This document shows, one piece after another, positions 9,565 through 20,334 of a DNA stretch of 46,189 bases. Origin of the DNA: Pseudomonadota bacterium (GTDB lineage Bacteria; Pseudomonadota; Gammaproteobacteria; Burkholderiales; SHXO01). The notes beneath the pieces were generated by a model. The model saw nothing but the letters and a program-made list of their open reading frames with translations. It was not told the DNA's origin and searched no databases. Where the stretch lies: positions 1 to 46,189 of the forward strand of contig JAEZCG010000163.1 in NCBI GenBank assembly GCA_023430065.1, written 5' to 3'. The translations under genes were made by a program, and so were the position numbers. Every line of letters starts with the position of its first letter. Position 1 is the first letter of the stretch.

Positions 9565-10890
9565 TTGGCAAACGAAAACATCAGCCGTGGCGCAGGGAAG
9601 TTCGCCGATCTGAAGAGACGGCTGCTGTTCCTGCTGGGGGCGCTGATCGTCTACCGCATCGGGACGCACGTGCCGGTTCCTGGGATCGATCCCGCCCAGC
9701 TCGCCGAGTTGTTCCGCTCGCAGCGCGGCGGCATCCTGGACATGTTCAACATGTTCTCGGGAGGGGCGCTCTCGCGCTTCTCGATCTTCGCCCTGGGCAT
9801 CATGCCGTACATCTCGGCCTCCATCATCATGCAGTTGCTGACGGTGGTGTCGCCGACGCTCGAGGCGCTCAAGAAGGAGGGAGAGTCCGGCCGGCGCAAG
9901 ATCACGCAGTACACGCGCTACGGCACGCTGGGACTCGCTACGTTCCAAGGCTTGGGCATCGCGATCGCGCTTGAGGGTCAGCAGGGGCTGGTGATCGAGC
10001 CCGGGCTCATCTTCCGCCTGACGACCGTCGTCACGTTGGTCACCGGCACCATGTTCCTGATGTGGCTCGGCGAACAGATCACGGAGCGCGGCATCGGCAA
10101 CGGCATCTCGCTGATCATCTTTGCCGGCATCGCGGCCGGGTTGCCGATGGCGATCGGCGGCACACTGGAGCTGGTGCGCACCGGTGCATTCGCGATCCCG
10201 ACGGTCCTGCTGCTGTTCGTGGGGGCGATTCTGGTCACGGCACTCGTGGTCTTCGTGGAGAACGGGCAGCGTCGTATCCCGGTTCACTATGCCAAGAGGC
10301 AGGTGGGACGCAAGGTGTTCGGGGGCCAAACCTCGTTTCTCCCTCTGAAGTTGAACATGTCGGGTGTGATTCCCCCGATCTTCGCCTCGAGCCTGATCCT
10401 GTTCCCGGCCACGCTCGCGGGGTGGTTCGGCACGAGCGAAAATGCGACCTGGCTGCGCGACCTCTCGGGCATGCTCTCGCCGGGCCAACCGATCTACGTC
10501 GCGCTGTATGCCTCGGCCATCGTGTTCTTCTGCTACTTCTACACTGCCTTGGTGTTCAATCCGAAGGAGACCGCCGAGAACCTCAAGAAGAGCGGGGCCT
10601 ACGTGCCGGGCATCCGACCTGGGGAGCAGACTGCGCGCTACGTCGAGAAGATCATTCTGCGACTGACGCTGACCGGTGCGATCTACGTGACGTTGGTGTG
10701 TCTGCTGCCGGAGTTTCTGATCGTGAAATGGAACGTGCCGTTCTACTTCGGCGGCACGTCGCTGCTTATCATCGTGGTCGTGACCATGGACTTCATGGCC
10801 CAGGTCAAGGCCTACATCATGTCGCACCAGTACGAGAGTCTTCTGAAGAAAGCCAATTTCAAGGGGGGCGGACCGCTCCCGACGCGATAG
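9565..10890 (+). CDS. secY: Preprotein translocase subunit SecY
   Basis: The 441-residue polytopic membrane protein has ten predicted transmembrane helices and typical SecY blocks: the first helix [14 protein letters not shown], the plug region after it, and [17 protein letters not shown] near residues 172-188. SecY is the pore of the Sec translocon in the inner membrane. The start is TTG, translated M-A-N-E-N, which fits the family N-terminus; no in-frame ATG lies nearby. It sits in the spc operon between rplO and infA, as usual in proteobacteria. Confidence 0.97.
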   Translation: MANENISRGAGKFADLKRRLLFLLGALIVYRIGTHVPVPGIDPAQLAELFRSQRGGILDMFNMFSGGALSRFSIFALGIMPYISASIIMQLLTVVSPTLEALKKEGESGRRKITQYTRYGTLGLATFQGLGIAIALEGQQGLVIEPGLIFRLTTVVTLVTGTMFLMWLGEQITERGIGNGISLIIFAGIAAGLPMAIGGTLELVRTGAFAIPTVLLLFVGAILVTALVVFVENGQRRIPVHYAKRQVGRKVFGGQTSFLPLKLNMSGVIPPIFASSLILFPATLAGWFGTSENATWLRDLSGMLSPGQPIYVALYASAIVFFCYFYTALVFNPKETAENLKKSGAYVPGIRPGEQTARYVEKIILRLTLTGAIYVTLVCLLPEFLIVKWNVPFYFGGTSLLIIVVVTMDFMAQVKAYIMSHQYESLLKKANFKGGGPLPTR

Positions 10891-10893
10891 GGC

Positions 10894-11112
10894 ATGTCCA
10901 AGGAAGACACCATTCAGATGCAGGGGGAGATCCTGGAGACCCTGCCTAATGCAACCTTCAGGGTAAAGCTAGAGAACGGGCACGTCGTGCTCGGGCACAT
11001 TTCCGGAAAGATGCGCATGCACTACATACGCATTCTGCCGGGGGACAAGGTAACCGTGGAACTGACACCCTACGACCTGAGTCGCGGGCGGATCGTGTTC
11101 CGCGCGAAGTAA
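10894..11112 (+). CDS. infA: Translation initiation factor IF-1
   Basis: The 72-residue OB-fold protein [20 protein letters not shown] contains the S1-like core [21 protein letters not shown]-1 binds the ribosomal A site during initiation. Placement between secY and rpmJ is characteristic of betaproteobacteria; the organism may carry another infA elsewhere. It begins 3 bases after the secY stop. Confidence 0.96.
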   Translation: MSKEDTIQMQGEILETLPNATFRVKLENGHVVLGHISGKMRMHYIRILPGDKVTVELTPYDLSRGRIVFRAK

Positions 11113-11151
11113 ACGGTCCGTGCAGAAGCGGCCGTCAATGGAGGCGGGAAA

Positions 11152-11265
11152 ATGAGAGTACAGGCTTCGGTGAAGAAGCTGTGCCGGAACTGCAAGATCA
11201 TCCGGCGCAATCGGGTGGTGCGGATCATCTGCACCGATCCTCGTCACAAGCAGCGTCAGGGCTGA
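11152..11265 (+). CDS. rpmJ: 50S ribosomal protein L36
   Basis: This is a 37-codon gene from ATG 11152 to TGA 11263-11265, giving [20 protein letters not shown] and then a short basic tail ending RHKQRQG. The zinc-binding set CxxC, Cys and His (CRNC, C27 and H32) is intact, so this is the C+ form that needs zinc. L36 stabilises domains II and V of 23S rRNA. GGAGGCGGGAAA upstream is a strong ribosome binding site. It is easily missed because of its size. Confidence 0.96.
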   Translation: MRVQASVKKLCRNCKIIRRNRVVRIICTDPRHKQRQG

Positions 11266-11302
11266 GCCCGTCGCAAGCGGATAGAACAGTTCAAGGATTG
11301 CT

Positions 11303-11680
11303 ATGGCACGGATCGCCGGCGTCAATATCCCCAACCACCAGCACGCCGAGATCGCCCTGACGGCGATTTACGGCATCGGCCGCACCACCGCGCGCAAGCT
11401 GTGCGAGGCGGCCGGAATTCTCGCGTCGACCAAGATCAAGGATCTGTCGGACGGGGAGATGGACAAGCTCCGCGACCAGGTGACCCGGCTCACGGTGGAG
11501 GGTGATCTGCGCCGCGAGGTGTCGATGAACATCAAGCGGTTGATGGATCTCAACTGCTATCGGGGCACGCGGCATCGTCGTGGCCTGCCGGTGCGCGGAC
11601 AGCGCACCCGTACCAATGCGCGCACCCGGAAGGGGCCGCGCAAGGCCGCCATCAAGGCCGGCGGCACACCGGGCAAGTGA
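11303..11680 (+). CDS. rpsM: 30S ribosomal protein S13
   Basis: The 125-residue product starts [20 protein letters not shown] and includes the helix-two-turns-helix region [17 protein letters not shown] and the basic tail [17 protein letters not shown]13 forms bridges to the large subunit and contacts P-site tRNA. It is the first gene of the alpha block. In E. coli, S4 represses this operon at a pseudoknot over the rpsM start; only 37 bases separate rpmJ and rpsM here and I cannot identify that pseudoknot. Confidence 0.97.
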   Translation: MARIAGVNIPNHQHAEIALTAIYGIGRTTARKLCEAAGILASTKIKDLSDGEMDKLRDQVTRLTVEGDLRREVSMNIKRLMDLNCYRGTRHRRGLPVRGQRTRTNARTRKGPRKAAIKAGGTPGK

Positions 11681-11733
11681 TGGTGCACCAGGCAGCTATT
11701 CGAGGTTGCAGGAACCGCAAGGATTGATCAGAC

Positions 11734-12123
11734 ATGGCTAAAGCTCCAACTCGAGTGCGGAAGAAGGTGAAGAAGAACGTGGCCGAAGGTATCGCCCACG
11801 TCCACGCCTCCTTCAACAACACGATCATCACGATTACCGACCGCCAGGGGAACGCACTCGCCTGGGCGACCTCGGGCAGCTCAGGCTTCAAGGGCTCTCG
11901 CAAGAGCACGCCCTTCGCAGCTCAGGTTGCCGCGGAGCAGGCCGGTCGCCAGGCGCAGGAATGCGGGGTCAAGAACCTGGAAGTCCGCATCAAGGGACCG
12001 GGGCCCGGTCGCGAATCCGCCGTGCGCGCCCTCAATGCCGTTGGCTTCAAGATCACCAGCATTTCCGACGTGACACCGGTCCCGCACAACGGCTGCCGCC
12101 CGCCGAAGAAGCGGCGCATCTGA
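11734..12123 (+). CDS. rpsK: 30S ribosomal protein S11
   Basis: The 129-residue S11 begins [20 protein letters not shown] and has the core [20 protein letters not shown] and the C-terminal [17 protein letters not shown] tail. It lies on the platform next to the Shine-Dalgarno helix. It follows rpsM by 53 bases and precedes rpsD by 15 bases. Standard length and motifs. Confidence 0.97.
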   Translation: MAKAPTRVRKKVKKNVAEGIAHVHASFNNTIITITDRQGNALAWATSGSSGFKGSRKSTPFAAQVAAEQAGRQAQECGVKNLEVRIKGPGPGRESAVRALNAVGFKITSISDVTPVPHNGCRPPKKRRI

Positions 12124-12138
12124 CGAGGAATATCAGTC

Positions 12139-12765
12139 ATGGCAAGAAATCTCGATGCTAAGTGCCGCCAGTGTCGTCGCGAAGGCGAGAAGCTGTTCCT
12201 GAAGGGCGAGAAGTGCTTCACCGACAAGTGCCCGGTCGAGCGCCGCAGCTATCCTCCGGGACAGCACGGTCAGAAACAGTCACGTCCATCCGGCTACGCG
12301 ACGCAGCTGCGCGAGAAGCAGAAGGTCCGTCGCATCTACGGTGTGCTCGAGGGGCAGTTCCGTCGCGTGTATGCGGAGGCGGACCGGCGCAAGGGCGTCA
12401 CCGGCGAGAATCTGCTGCAGATTCTCGAGAGCAGGCTGGACACGGTCGTCTATCGCATGGGATTTGGCGCATCGCGCTCCGAGGCGCGACAGGTGGTTCG
12501 CCACAACTCCATCCTGGTGAACGGACGGCGGGTCAACATCCCCTCGTTCCAACTGCGCCAGGGTGACGTGGTCGAGGTTGCGGAGGGCGCGAAGAGCCAG
12601 CTGCGCATCAAGGCTGCCGTCGAAGCGGCCGAGCAGCGGGGATTCCCGGAGTGGATCGAAGTCGACGGGAAGGCGATGAAGGGAACGTTCAAGGCGATGC
12701 CGCAGCGTTCGGACCTGCCCGCGAATATCAACGAATCCCTGGTGGTGGAGTTGTATTCGAAGTAA
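12139..12765 (+). CDS. rpsD: 30S ribosomal protein S4 (zinc-binding form)
   Basis: The 208-residue S4 has an N-terminal zinc site, CRQC (residues 9-12) plus C26 and C31, followed by the SYPPGQHG segment and an S4 RNA-binding domain around residues 98-160 ([19 protein letters not shown]). S4 nucleates the 16S rRNA 5' domain and in E. coli is the regulator of the alpha operon. It lies between rpsK and rpoA as usual. Confidence 0.97.
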   Translation: MARNLDAKCRQCRREGEKLFLKGEKCFTDKCPVERRSYPPGQHGQKQSRPSGYATQLREKQKVRRIYGVLEGQFRRVYAEADRRKGVTGENLLQILESRLDTVVYRMGFGASRSEARQVVRHNSILVNGRRVNIPSFQLRQGDVVEVAEGAKSQLRIKAAVEAAEQRGFPEWIEVDGKAMKGTFKAMPQRSDLPANINESLVVELYSK

Positions 12766-12864
12766 GGCAGCGGTTCGCGGCCGCCAGGGCGGTCGCTCGC
12801 CGGGCGATCCTGTCCGGCTCCGTGATCGGCGCGGAACATTCTCTCCTTACAGAGGCTTTACCCT

Positions 12865-13851
12865 ATGCAAAGCAGCACTTTACTCAAGCCGCGTATCGTC
12901 GATGTGCAGAGCGTCGGGCCGTTCCACGCGCGCATCACGATGGAGCCGTTCGAGCGCGGCTATGGCCACACGCTGGGCAACGCATTGCGCCGGATCCTGC
13001 TGTCCTCCTTGCCGGGCTATGCGCCCACCGAGGTGAAGATCAGCGGCGTGCTGCACGAGTATTCGACGATCGACGGTGTCCAGGAGGACGTGGTCGACCT
13101 GCTGTTGAACCTGAAAGGCATCGTACTCAAGCTGCACAACCGTGACGAGGTCACGCTCAATCTGAAGAAGCAGGGTGAGAGCGTCGTGACCGCCGGCGAT
13201 ATCGAAGGCACGCACGACGTCGAGATCATCAACCCGTCGCACGTGATCGCTCATCTGGCGCCGGGCGGCAAGCTCGACATGCAGATCAAGGTCGAACAGG
13301 GACGCGGCTACGTGCCGGCGTCCGTTCACGCGGGGGCCTCGGAATCCCGGCCGATCGGCAGCATCGTTCTGGACGCTTCGTTCAGCCCGGTGAAGCGCGT
13401 CAGCTACGCGGTGGAAAGCGCGCGCGTGGAGCAGCGCACCGATCTCGACAAGCTGGTGGTGGACGTCGAAACCAATGGCGTCATCGAGCCGGAAGAAGCG
13501 ATCCGATACGCAGCCCGGGTGCTCGTGGATCAACTCATGATGTTCGCGGACCTGAAGGGCACGCCGGTGCAGGCAGAGCAGTCGAAGACGCCGCCGGTCG
13601 ATCCCATCCTGCTGCGCCCGGTGGACGACCTCGAGCTCACGGTCCGTTCGGCCAACTGCCTCAAGGCAGAGAACATCTACTACATCGGCGACCTGATTCA
13701 GCGGACCGAGACCGAGCTGCTCAAGACGCCGAACCTGGGCCGCAAGTCGCTCAACGAGATCAAGGAAGTCCTTGCATCGCGCGGGCTGACGCTCGGTATG
13801 AAGCTGGAGAACTGGCCGCCCGTGGGGCTGGAGCGAGCCCTGGAGAAATGA
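12865..13851 (+). CDS. rpoA: RNA polymerase alpha subunit
   Basis: The 328-residue protein has the N-terminal dimerisation and assembly domain ([20 protein letters not shown], residues about 32-51), a linker near residues 235-250, and the C-terminal DNA-binding domain with the helix-hairpin-helix [20 protein letters not shown]. The alpha subunit scaffolds core polymerase and binds UP elements and activators. It lies between rpsD and rplQ; an AGAGG site precedes the ATG. Confidence 0.98.
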   Translation: MQSSTLLKPRIVDVQSVGPFHARITMEPFERGYGHTLGNALRRILLSSLPGYAPTEVKISGVLHEYSTIDGVQEDVVDLLLNLKGIVLKLHNRDEVTLNLKKQGESVVTAGDIEGTHDVEIINPSHVIAHLAPGGKLDMQIKVEQGRGYVPASVHAGASESRPIGSIVLDASFSPVKRVSYAVESARVEQRTDLDKLVVDVETNGVIEPEEAIRYAARVLVDQLMMFADLKGTPVQAEQSKTPPVDPILLRPVDDLELTVRSANCLKAENIYYIGDLIQRTETELLKTPNLGRKSLNEIKEVLASRGLTLGMKLENWPPVGLERALEK

Positions 13852-13909
13852 CGTCGCCGGCTTCGCGTGAATGCGAAGCTGCGGCTCGACAGTCTGCAAG
13901 AGGAAGAAG

Positions 13910-14299
13910 ATGCGTCACCGTCACGGACTTCGTAAGCTGAACCGCACCAGCAGCCATCGTCAGGCGATGCTGCGCAACATGACCAACTCGCTGCTGCGGC
14001 ACGAGGTGATCAAGACCACGCTGCCCAAGGCGAAGGAATTGCGTCGCGTGGCCGAGCCGATCATCAACCTGGGCAAGAGCCCCAGCCTGTCCAATCGCCG
14101 GCTAGCGTTCTCCCGCCTGCGCGACCGCGAGATGGTGTCCAAGCTCTTCGACGAGCTGGGCCCCCGATTCGCCAAGCGCAACGGCGGTTATCTGCGCATC
14201 CTCAAATTCGGCTTCCGACTCGGCGACAATGCCCCGATGGCCCTGGTCGAGCTGATGGACAGGCCGGAAACGAACGAGTCGGCAGAAAGCAAGCAATAG
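13910..14299 (+). CDS. rplQ: 50S ribosomal protein L17
   Basis: The 129-residue L17 starts [20 protein letters not shown] and contains [19 protein letters not shown]. It lies at the exit tunnel beside L22 and L32. The ATG at 13910 follows GAGGAAGA; an upstream in-frame ATG at 13871 would add 13 residues not found in the family. It is the last gene of the alpha operon; a terminator follows 75 bases later. Confidence 0.97.
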   Translation: MRHRHGLRKLNRTSSHRQAMLRNMTNSLLRHEVIKTTLPKAKELRRVAEPIINLGKSPSLSNRRLAFSRLRDREMVSKLFDELGPRFAKRNGGYLRILKFGFRLGDNAPMALVELMDRPETNESAESKQ

Positions 14300-14374
14300 G
14301 GAGCAGGCATCCCTCGACGCATCCGGGCAGCCAGCCGGGGCGTCGCGGCGACGCGCACCAGGCAATGAGCAGAG

Positions 14375-14397
14375 GGGCCGGCATCCGCCGGCCCTTT
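14375..14397 (+). terminator. Intrinsic terminator after rplQ
   Basis: GGGCCGGC (14375-14382) and GCCGGCCC (14387-14394) form a perfect 8-bp stem with a 4-base loop, followed by TTTGCGTTGC. The U-tract is short but the stem is very stable. It lies at the end of the tuf-to-rplQ run. From here to the end of uvrA at 14,566 I see no gene on either strand. Confidence 0.7.
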
Positions 14398-14565
14398 GCG
14401 TTGCTGCGGACCTGCGCAGCAGCATCGGCGTGGAGTCTGCGAACGATGCCACGACTTGACGGAGGAGGTCGTCCGCTCCTTGGGTGATTTAGCGGATCGT
14501 GGCAGACGCACTTGCTTCATCGCACGCGAGATCCGGCTCTTTAGCCGAGCCGGGTGCGGTGCTAT

Positions 14566-17409
14566 TCAGGCTGCTGCGGCGCGTGCATGCGCTCGGCGCA
14601 GGATGGCGGCCAGGTAGCGGCCGGTGGCGCTGGCGGGGTCTGCCGCCACCGCCTCGGGCGTGCCCTGGGCGACCACGGTCCCGCCCCGGTCTCCGCCGTC
14701 GGGGCCGAGGTCGACGACCCAGTCCGCCGTCTTGATCACGTCCAGGTTGTGCTCGATCACGACGACCGTGTTGCCATGGTCGCGGAGCTGTTGCAGCACA
14801 TGCAGCAGGAGTGCGATGTCCTGGAAATGCAAGCCCGTCGTCGGCTCGTCGAGGATGTACAGGGTGCGTCCGGTATCGCGCTTGGACAATTCGAGCGCCA
14901 GTTTGACCCGCTGGGCCTCGCCTCCGGAGAGCGTGATCGCACTCTGTCCGAGCGTGATGTACCCCAGCCCCACATCGAGCAAGGTCCGCAGCTTGCGCGC
15001 CACCGCCGGCACGGCGCCGAAGAACTCGTGGGCCTGATCGACAGTCATCGTCAGAATTTCGTGGATGTTGCGTCCCTTGTACTGGATCTCGAGGGTTTCG
15101 CGGTTGTACCGGCGGCCGTGGCAGACGTCGCAGGCGACGTAGATGTCCGGCAGGAAGTGCATCTCCACCTTGAGGACTCCATCGCCCTGACAGGCTTCGC
15201 AGCGGCCGCCCTTCACGTTGAACGAGAACCGCCCCGGACCATATCCTCGTTCTCGCGCGAGGGGCACGCCGGCGAACAGATCCCGAACCGGAGTGAACAC
15301 GCCGGTGTAGGTCGCCGGGTTCGAGCGCGGCGTGCGTCCGATGGGGCTCTGGTCGACGTTGACGACTTTGTCGAACAGGAACAGGCCATCGATGTCTCCA
15401 TAGGGGGCGGGTTCGGCTGCGCTGCCATACAGACGCTGTGCCAGGGCACGGTAGAGCGTGTCGTTGATCAACGTCGACTTGCCGGATCCGGAGACACCGG
15501 TGACGCAGGTCAGCAGGCCCGCAGGCAGGCGCAGCTCGACGTCCTTCAGGTTGTTGCCACTCGCCGCGGACAGGGTCAGCCACTGGTCTGGTGCCGGGGC
15601 CTTGCGCTGCGTCGGGACCGCGATGGCACGTGCGCCGGACAGGTACTGGCCGGTAAGCGATTGCGTGCTGGCGGCAATCTCCCGCGGCGTCCCGGCGGCG
15701 ACGATGCGTCCGCCGTGTTCGCCGGCCCCCGGCCCCATGTCCACCAGGAAATCCGCCGCTTCCATGGCATCCTGGTCGTGCTCGACCACGATCACGGAAT
15801 TGCCCAGATCGCGCAGCCGCGCGAGCGTGGCCAGCAGCCTGTCGTTGTCGCGCTGATGCAGGCCGATGGATGGTTCGTCCAGCACGTACATTACCCCGGT
15901 CAGACCCGATCCGATCTGGCTGGCGAGCCGGATGCGCTGTGCTTCTCCGCCTGAGAGCGACTGCGCCGAGCGATCCAGGGTCAGATATCCCAGCCCGACG
16001 TCATTGAGAAAGCGCAGGCGGTTCTCGATTTCGCGCACGATCTTCTCGGCGATTGCCAGACGCGCGCCTCCCAGTTGCAGGCTGCCGAGTGCAGCCTGGG
16101 CCTCGCGCAGCGGCAGGCTGCTCAAGCCGAAGATCGTGTGCTCGTCGACGTAGACGTGGCGCGCCTCCCGGCGCAGGCGGGTGCCTTCGCATTCGGGGCA
16201 GGGCGAGGTGTTGAGGTACTTCCCCAGCTCCTCGCGCACGGCGGCGGATTCGGTTTCTCGGAAGCGCCTCTGCAGGTTGGGGACGATGCCCTCGAAGGCG
16301 TGTTCGCGCTGCTGCCGGCTGCCGCGCTCCCCGGCATAGCTGAAGCGGATCTTGTCGCGACCCGAGCCGTTGAGCACGATGTCCTGGATCGTGGGCGGCA
16401 GCAAGGCGAACGGCGTGTCCACGTCGAAGCCGTAGTGCTGTGCCAGGCTCTGCAGCATCTGGAAGTAGAACTGGTTGCGCCGATCCCAGCCGTGGATCGC
16501 GCCGGAGGCCAGCGACAGATCGGGAAAGGCAACGATCCGCTTCGGATCGAAGAACGTGATCTCACCCAGGCCTTCGCATCGCGGGCAGGCGCCGACTGGA
16601 TTGTTGAACGAGAACAGGCGCGGCTCCAGTTCGGGGAGCGAGTAACCGCACACCGGGCAGGCGAAGCGTGCGGAGAAGACGTGCTCGCGGCCGCTGTCCA
16701 TTTCCACCGCGATGGCACGCCCGTCGGCATGACGCAGCGCCGTCTCGAACGATTCGGCCAGCCGTTGACGCGCGTCCGCGCGCACCTTGAGGCGATCGAC
16801 GACCACTTCGACCGTGTGCTTCTTGTTCCTGGCCAGCTTCGGTCCGTTGTCCAGCTCGTAGACCTTTCCGTCGATGCGCACGCGCACGAATCCCTGCGCG
16901 CGCAGATCCTCGATCAGATCATGCTGCTCGCCCTTGCGGCCCACCACGAGCGGCGAGAGGATCATCAGCCGCGTTTCCTGGGGCAGTTCGAGTACGTGGT
17001 CGACCATCTGCGACACGCTCTGGGCGGCCAGCGCATTGCCGTGTTCCGGGCAGCGCGGTTCACCCACGCGTGCGAACAGCAGGCGCAGGTAGTCGTGGAT
17101 CTCGGTGACGGTGCCCACGGTCGAGCGCGGGTTATGGCTGCCCGCCTTCTGTTCGATGGCGATGGCCGGCGACAACCCCTCGATCAGGTCCACGTCCGGC
17201 TTTTCCATCAGTTGCAGGAACTGCCGGGCGTAGGCGGACAACGACTCGACGTACCTGCGCTGACCTTCCGCGTACAGGGTGTCGAAAGCCAACGAGGATT
17301 TTCCTGAACCGGACAGGCCGGTGATCACGACCAGGCGGTTGCGCGGCAGGTCGACGTCGATGTTCTTGAGGTTGTGCGTGCGCGCACCGCGGATGCGGAT
17401 GAACTCCAT
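14566..17409 (-). CDS. uvrA: UvrABC excinuclease subunit A
   Basis: The 947-residue UvrA is a double ABC ATPase that recognises bulky DNA lesions and loads UvrB. The N-terminal Walker A is GLSGSGKSS (residues 31-39). Two zinc modules are visible: CPVCGY paired with CPRC, and CEACQGDG paired with CDVCHGR. Two signatures ([12 protein letters not shown] and [12 protein letters not shown]) and the second Walker [10 protein letters not shown] are intact. I chose ATG 17409 because a GTG 33 bases upstream would overlap the promoter -10. No LexA-type box is visible upstream. Confidence 0.97.
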   Translation of the reverse strand: MEFIRIRGARTHNLKNIDVDLPRNRLVVITGLSGSGKSSLAFDTLYAEGQRRYVESLSAYARQFLQLMEKPDVDLIEGLSPAIAIEQKAGSHNPRSTVGTVTEIHDYLRLLFARVGEPRCPEHGNALAAQSVSQMVDHVLELPQETRLMILSPLVVGRKGEQHDLIEDLRAQGFVRVRIDGKVYELDNGPKLARNKKHTVEVVVDRLKVRADARQRLAESFETALRHADGRAIAVEMDSGREHVFSARFACPVCGYSLPELEPRLFSFNNPVGACPRCEGLGEITFFDPKRIVAFPDLSLASGAIHGWDRRNQFYFQMLQSLAQHYGFDVDTPFALLPPTIQDIVLNGSGRDKIRFSYAGERGSRQQREHAFEGIVPNLQRRFRETESAAVREELGKYLNTSPCPECEGTRLRREARHVYVDEHTIFGLSSLPLREAQAALGSLQLGGARLAIAEKIVREIENRLRFLNDVGLGYLTLDRSAQSLSGGEAQRIRLASQIGSGLTGVMYVLDEPSIGLHQRDNDRLLATLARLRDLGNSVIVVEHDQDAMEAADFLVDMGPGAGEHGGRIVAAGTPREIAASTQSLTGQYLSGARAIAVPTQRKAPAPDQWLTLSAASGNNLKDVELRLPAGLLTCVTGVSGSGKSTLINDTLYRALAQRLYGSAAEPAPYGDIDGLFLFDKVVNVDQSPIGRTPRSNPATYTGVFTPVRDLFAGVPLARERGYGPGRFSFNVKGGRCEACQGDGVLKVEMHFLPDIYVACDVCHGRRYNRETLEIQYKGRNIHEILTMTVDQAHEFFGAVPAVARKLRTLLDVGLGYITLGQSAITLSGGEAQRVKLALELSKRDTGRTLYILDEPTTGLHFQDIALLLHVLQQLRDHGNTVVVIEHNLDVIKTADWVVDLGPDGGDRGGTVVAQGTPEAVAADPASATGRYLAAILRRAHARAAAA

Positions 17410-17430
17410 AGACGGCAGGGGCAAACTGCT

Positions 17431-17459
17431 AATATAGCGCACCGCGCAAGCGATCCCAA
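17431..17459 (-). promoter_or_regulatory. Promoter of uvrA
   Basis: On the minus strand, TTGGGA (17459-17454) and TATATT (17436-17431) are separated by 17 bases. Matches to the sigma70 consensus are 4 of 6 and 5 of 6. Transcription would start near 17424, leaving a very short leader before ATG 17409. The same AT-rich core contains TAATAT on the plus strand (17430-17435), which may serve the divergent MFS gene. Confidence 0.6.
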
Positions 17460-17480
17460 TTCACCCGCCCCCCGTCCAGG

Positions 17481-18851
17481 ATGTCCGACGCCCAACGCAT
17501 GACCCCGCTCGAATTGCGCGCAAGCTTCGGGCTGGCCAGCATCTTCGGGCTGCGCATGCTGGGCATGTTCATCATCCTCCCGGTGTTCGCCCTGTACGCC
17601 GAGCGGCTGCCCGGCGGGCACGACCACACGCTGGTGGGCATCGCTCTTGGAGCATACGGGCTGACCCAAGCGCTGCTGCAGGTGCCGTTCGGCACCCTGT
17701 CCGATCGGTGGGGTCGCAAGCCCACGATCTATGCGGGATTGGTCATTTTCGCGTGCGGGAGCTTCATTGCAGCGTTCGCGCAGGACATCTACCTGGTCAT
17801 CCTGGGCCGCATCGTGCAGGGAGCGGGTGCGGTCTCGGCGGCGGTGATTGCGCTGACCGCCGACCTCACGCGCGAGAGCCAGCGGTCCAAGGCGATGGCG
17901 GTCATCGGCATCACCATCGGCGCCACTTTTGGCCTGTCGATGATCGCCGGGCCGGTGCTCGGCCGCTCCATCGGCGTTCCCGGCATCTTCGCAATGACCG
18001 GCGTGCTGGCGTTGGCCGCCATCGCCGTGGTCCGCTGGCTGGTGCCCGATCCGGTCGCAACCCTTCCCCATGCCGCCGAGCGCCTGCACTGGATCCAGAT
18101 CCTGCGGCACCGCGACCTGGTGCGCCTCAACCTCGGCATCTTCGTCCTGCACGCGGTGCTGATGGCGTTGTTCGTCGTGGTGCCGTTCGCGCTGCGCGAC
18201 GCGGGACTGGAAAGTGCAGGTCACTGGAAGGTCTACCTCCCGGTCATGGTGGGGTCCGTGCTGTTGATGCTGCCCTTGATCGTCGCCTCCGAGCGTCAAG
18301 GCCGGCACAAGGAGATGTTCCTGCTGGCCGTGGCGGTGCTGCTCGCGGCGCAGGTGCTATTCGGGATGCTGCCTGATTCGCTGGCAGCGCTGTCGATTGC
18401 GCTGCTGGTCTTCTTCACGGCCTTCAACTATCTCGAGGCGAGCCTGCCCGCGCTGGTGTCGCGCCTGGCACCGCCGCAGGCGAAGGGCGCGGCAGCAGGG
18501 GTCTACAGCAGTGTGCAATTCCTCGGAGCGTTCATCGGGGCCACCGCGGGCGGGGCGATCTCGCACCATCTGGGACCCACCGCCGTGTTCGTGGTCTGTG
18601 GTATCTTGACATTGTCATGGCTGGTCGCGGCGCGGGGCATGCATACCCCGGACCGTCTGGGGACGCGCACCTATCCCCTGCCGCAGATGGACGAGCGGCA
18701 CGCGCAGGGGCTGTCGCGCGAACTTGCCCAGGCTCCGGGGGTGCGCGAGGCGCGCGTGCTGGCCGGGGAGCGGGTGGCGCGCCTGATCGTGGATATCGCG
18801 CGCTTCGACGAGCAACACGTGCTACGGCTCATTTCCGGGGAGATTCGCTAA
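17481..18851 (+). CDS. MFS transporter with C-terminal YAM-like domain (YajR type)
   Basis: The 456-residue protein has about twelve transmembrane helices over residues 10-390 and the MFS motif A GTLSDRWGRKP (about residues 71-81) between helices 2 and 3. After the last helix comes a soluble tail of about 65 residues (QMDERHAQGLSRELAQAPGV onward) resembling the ferredoxin-like YAM domain of E. coli YajR. The substrate is unknown; it is presumably a proton-driven exporter. It is divergent from uvrA, and its TAA is directly followed by the ssb ATG, a conserved arrangement in related bacteria. Confidence 0.88.
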   Translation: MSDAQRMTPLELRASFGLASIFGLRMLGMFIILPVFALYAERLPGGHDHTLVGIALGAYGLTQALLQVPFGTLSDRWGRKPTIYAGLVIFACGSFIAAFAQDIYLVILGRIVQGAGAVSAAVIALTADLTRESQRSKAMAVIGITIGATFGLSMIAGPVLGRSIGVPGIFAMTGVLALAAIAVVRWLVPDPVATLPHAAERLHWIQILRHRDLVRLNLGIFVLHAVLMALFVVVPFALRDAGLESAGHWKVYLPVMVGSVLLMLPLIVASERQGRHKEMFLLAVAVLLAAQVLFGMLPDSLAALSIALLVFFTAFNYLEASLPALVSRLAPPQAKGAAAGVYSSVQFLGAFIGATAGGAISHHLGPTAVFVVCGILTLSWLVAARGMHTPDRLGTRTYPLPQMDERHAQGLSRELAQAPGVREARVLAGERVARLIVDIARFDEQHVLRLISGEIR

Positions 18852-19331
18852 ATGGCATCGGTAAACAAGGTCATCCTAATCGGCAATCTCGGACGCGACC
18901 CCGAGGTACGCTATCTGCCCAGTGGCGAAGCAGTCGCCAACTTCAGCATCGCGACCACCGAAAAGTGGAAGGACAAATCCGGCGAGATGCAGGAGCAGAC
19001 CGAATGGCACCGCATCTCCTTCTTCGGGAGGCAGGCGGAGATCTGCGGCGAGTACCTGCGCAAGGGCAGTCCGGTGTACGTCGAGGGTAGGCTGCAGACG
19101 CGCAAGTACACCGACAAGGAGGGCGTCGAGAGGCAAGTCACCGAGATTCGGGGAGACCGCATGCAGATGCTGGGGTCGCGCGGAGGTGGGAGCGGCGGCG
19201 CCAGCGCAGAGATGCGCGAGGCCGACTACTCGTCCGAATCCTCCGCACCGTCTGGACGCAAGCCGGCAGCGACCGCACCCTCGAAGAAGACGAGCAACTT
19301 CGACGATCTGGACGACGACATCCCGTTCTGA
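18852..19331 (+). CDS. ssb: Single-stranded DNA-binding protein
   Basis: The 159-residue SSB has the N-terminal OB fold ([20 protein letters not shown] to about residue 110), a Gly/Ser-rich flexible linker, and the acidic C-terminal tip DDLDDDIPF that recruits partner proteins in replication and repair. It tetramerises on single-stranded DNA. The start abuts the MFS stop with no gap, with a GGGGAG site inside the MFS gene, so the two are probably co-transcribed. Confidence 0.97.
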   Translation: MASVNKVILIGNLGRDPEVRYLPSGEAVANFSIATTEKWKDKSGEMQEQTEWHRISFFGRQAEICGEYLRKGSPVYVEGRLQTRKYTDKEGVERQVTEIRGDRMQMLGSRGGGSGGASAEMREADYSSESSAPSGRKPAATAPSKKTSNFDDLDDDIPF

Positions 19332-19377
19332 TTCCGCGTTTGCAGGCCCGGCGCGCGCCCCGCCCGGTCGCGCTCGC

Positions 19378-20334
19378 TCACCGGCGGGACTGCCCCGGCA
19401 GCCGGCGCTGGGCGCGCGACGCCTGTGGCGGACAGAAGGCGGGAATCGCGGCAAGCCGTGTCTCGAGCAGATCGACGAGTCGTCGCACCTTCGCAGACTG
19501 CTGGGCCCCGGGCATGTACAGCGCGTGGATGGTCAGGGGGGTCGGTTCGAACCCGGTGAGGATGCGTCGGACGCGCCCTTTCTGGATGTCGTCGAAGTAG
19601 ATCCACAGTGGTCCGACCGCGATGCCGTTGCCCGCCAGCACGGCATGGCGGATGGCTTGCAGGTTGTTCGCCCGGAAGTTGCCGCTCACCTGCACCCTGA
19701 GTTCCCCCTCCGGACCTGCGAAGCGCCAGTGGCCGTGCGGCGAGAGCAGGTTGTTGACGATGCACCGGTGCGCGCTGAGCCCCTGCGGCGTGCGCGGCTC
19801 CCCGTTTGCGCGCAGATAGGCCGGCGAGGCGAGGCAGATCTGCGGACTGACGCCGATGCGGCGCGCCACGAGGCGCGAATCCGGCAGTGGCCCGAAGCGT
19901 ACCGAGACGTCGATGCCCTCTTCCATCACGTCCAGCCAGCGATCGTTGAGCAACAGGTCCACCGTCAGGTGGGCGTTCTCCCCGGCCAGTTCGAGCAGCA
20001 TCGGCGCCAGATAAGCCTGCCCGAACGCCACCGGGCAGCTGACACGCAGCACGCCGGAGAGGGATTCGCTGCGGGTCGTGATGTCGGTGTGCAGCGAATC
20101 GGCCTCATCGACCAGTCGCTTCGACCGCTGGTACAACGCCTGTCCGGCGTCGGTCAGCCTGAGTCCGCTCGCGCTGCGATCGAACAGCCGCGCGTGCAGA
20201 TGCGTCTCGAGCTGGGCAATCTGCTTGCTCACCGTCGGTTGTGTCACCGCGTTCTCACGCGCCGCGGCGGAAAAGCTGCCGATTTCCGTGACGCGCACGA
20301 ACAGGCGCAAGTGATTCAGCAGGTCCATGCGCAT
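19378..20334 (-). CDS. LysR-family transcriptional regulator
   Basis: The 318-residue protein has an N-terminal winged helix-turn-helix (LNHLRLFVRVTEIGSFSAAA, then TQPTVSKQIAQLETHL; residues about 5-62) and a C-terminal LysR substrate-binding domain (about 90-300). It is convergent with ssb and divergent from a quinone-reductase-like gene, the classic layout for a LysR regulator and its target. The short basic tail after residue 300 is not conserved. The effector is unknown. ATG 20334 or the second ATG two codons on (20328) could be used. Confidence 0.9.
   Translation of the reverse strand: MRMDLLNHLRLFVRVTEIGSFSAAARENAVTQPTVSKQIAQLETHLHARLFDRSASGLRLTDAGQALYQRSKRLVDEADSLHTDITTRSESLSGVLRVSCPVAFGQAYLAPMLLELAGENAHLTVDLLLNDRWLDVMEEGIDVSVRFGPLPDSRLVARRIGVSPQICLASPAYLRANGEPRTPQGLSAHRCIVNNLLSPHGHWRFAGPEGELRVQVSGNFRANNLQAIRHAVLAGNGIAVGPLWIYFDDIQKGRVRRILTGFEPTPLTIHALYMPGAQQSAKVRRLVDLLETRLAAIPAFCPPQASRAQRRLPGQSRR

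Noticed and set aside
9202..10827. 541-codon minus-strand frame across rplO and secY
   Set aside because: It is antisense to well-conserved genes and its product is dominated by Arg, Gln and His with no family match.
11266..11302. S4-binding pseudoknot before rpsM
   Set aside because: The gap is only 37 bases and no pairing like the E. coli structure could be drawn by eye.
14554..17307. Two plus-strand frames of 466 and 410 codons opposite uvrA
   Set aside because: They are shadows of uvrA: no ribosome binding sites and no recognisable domains.
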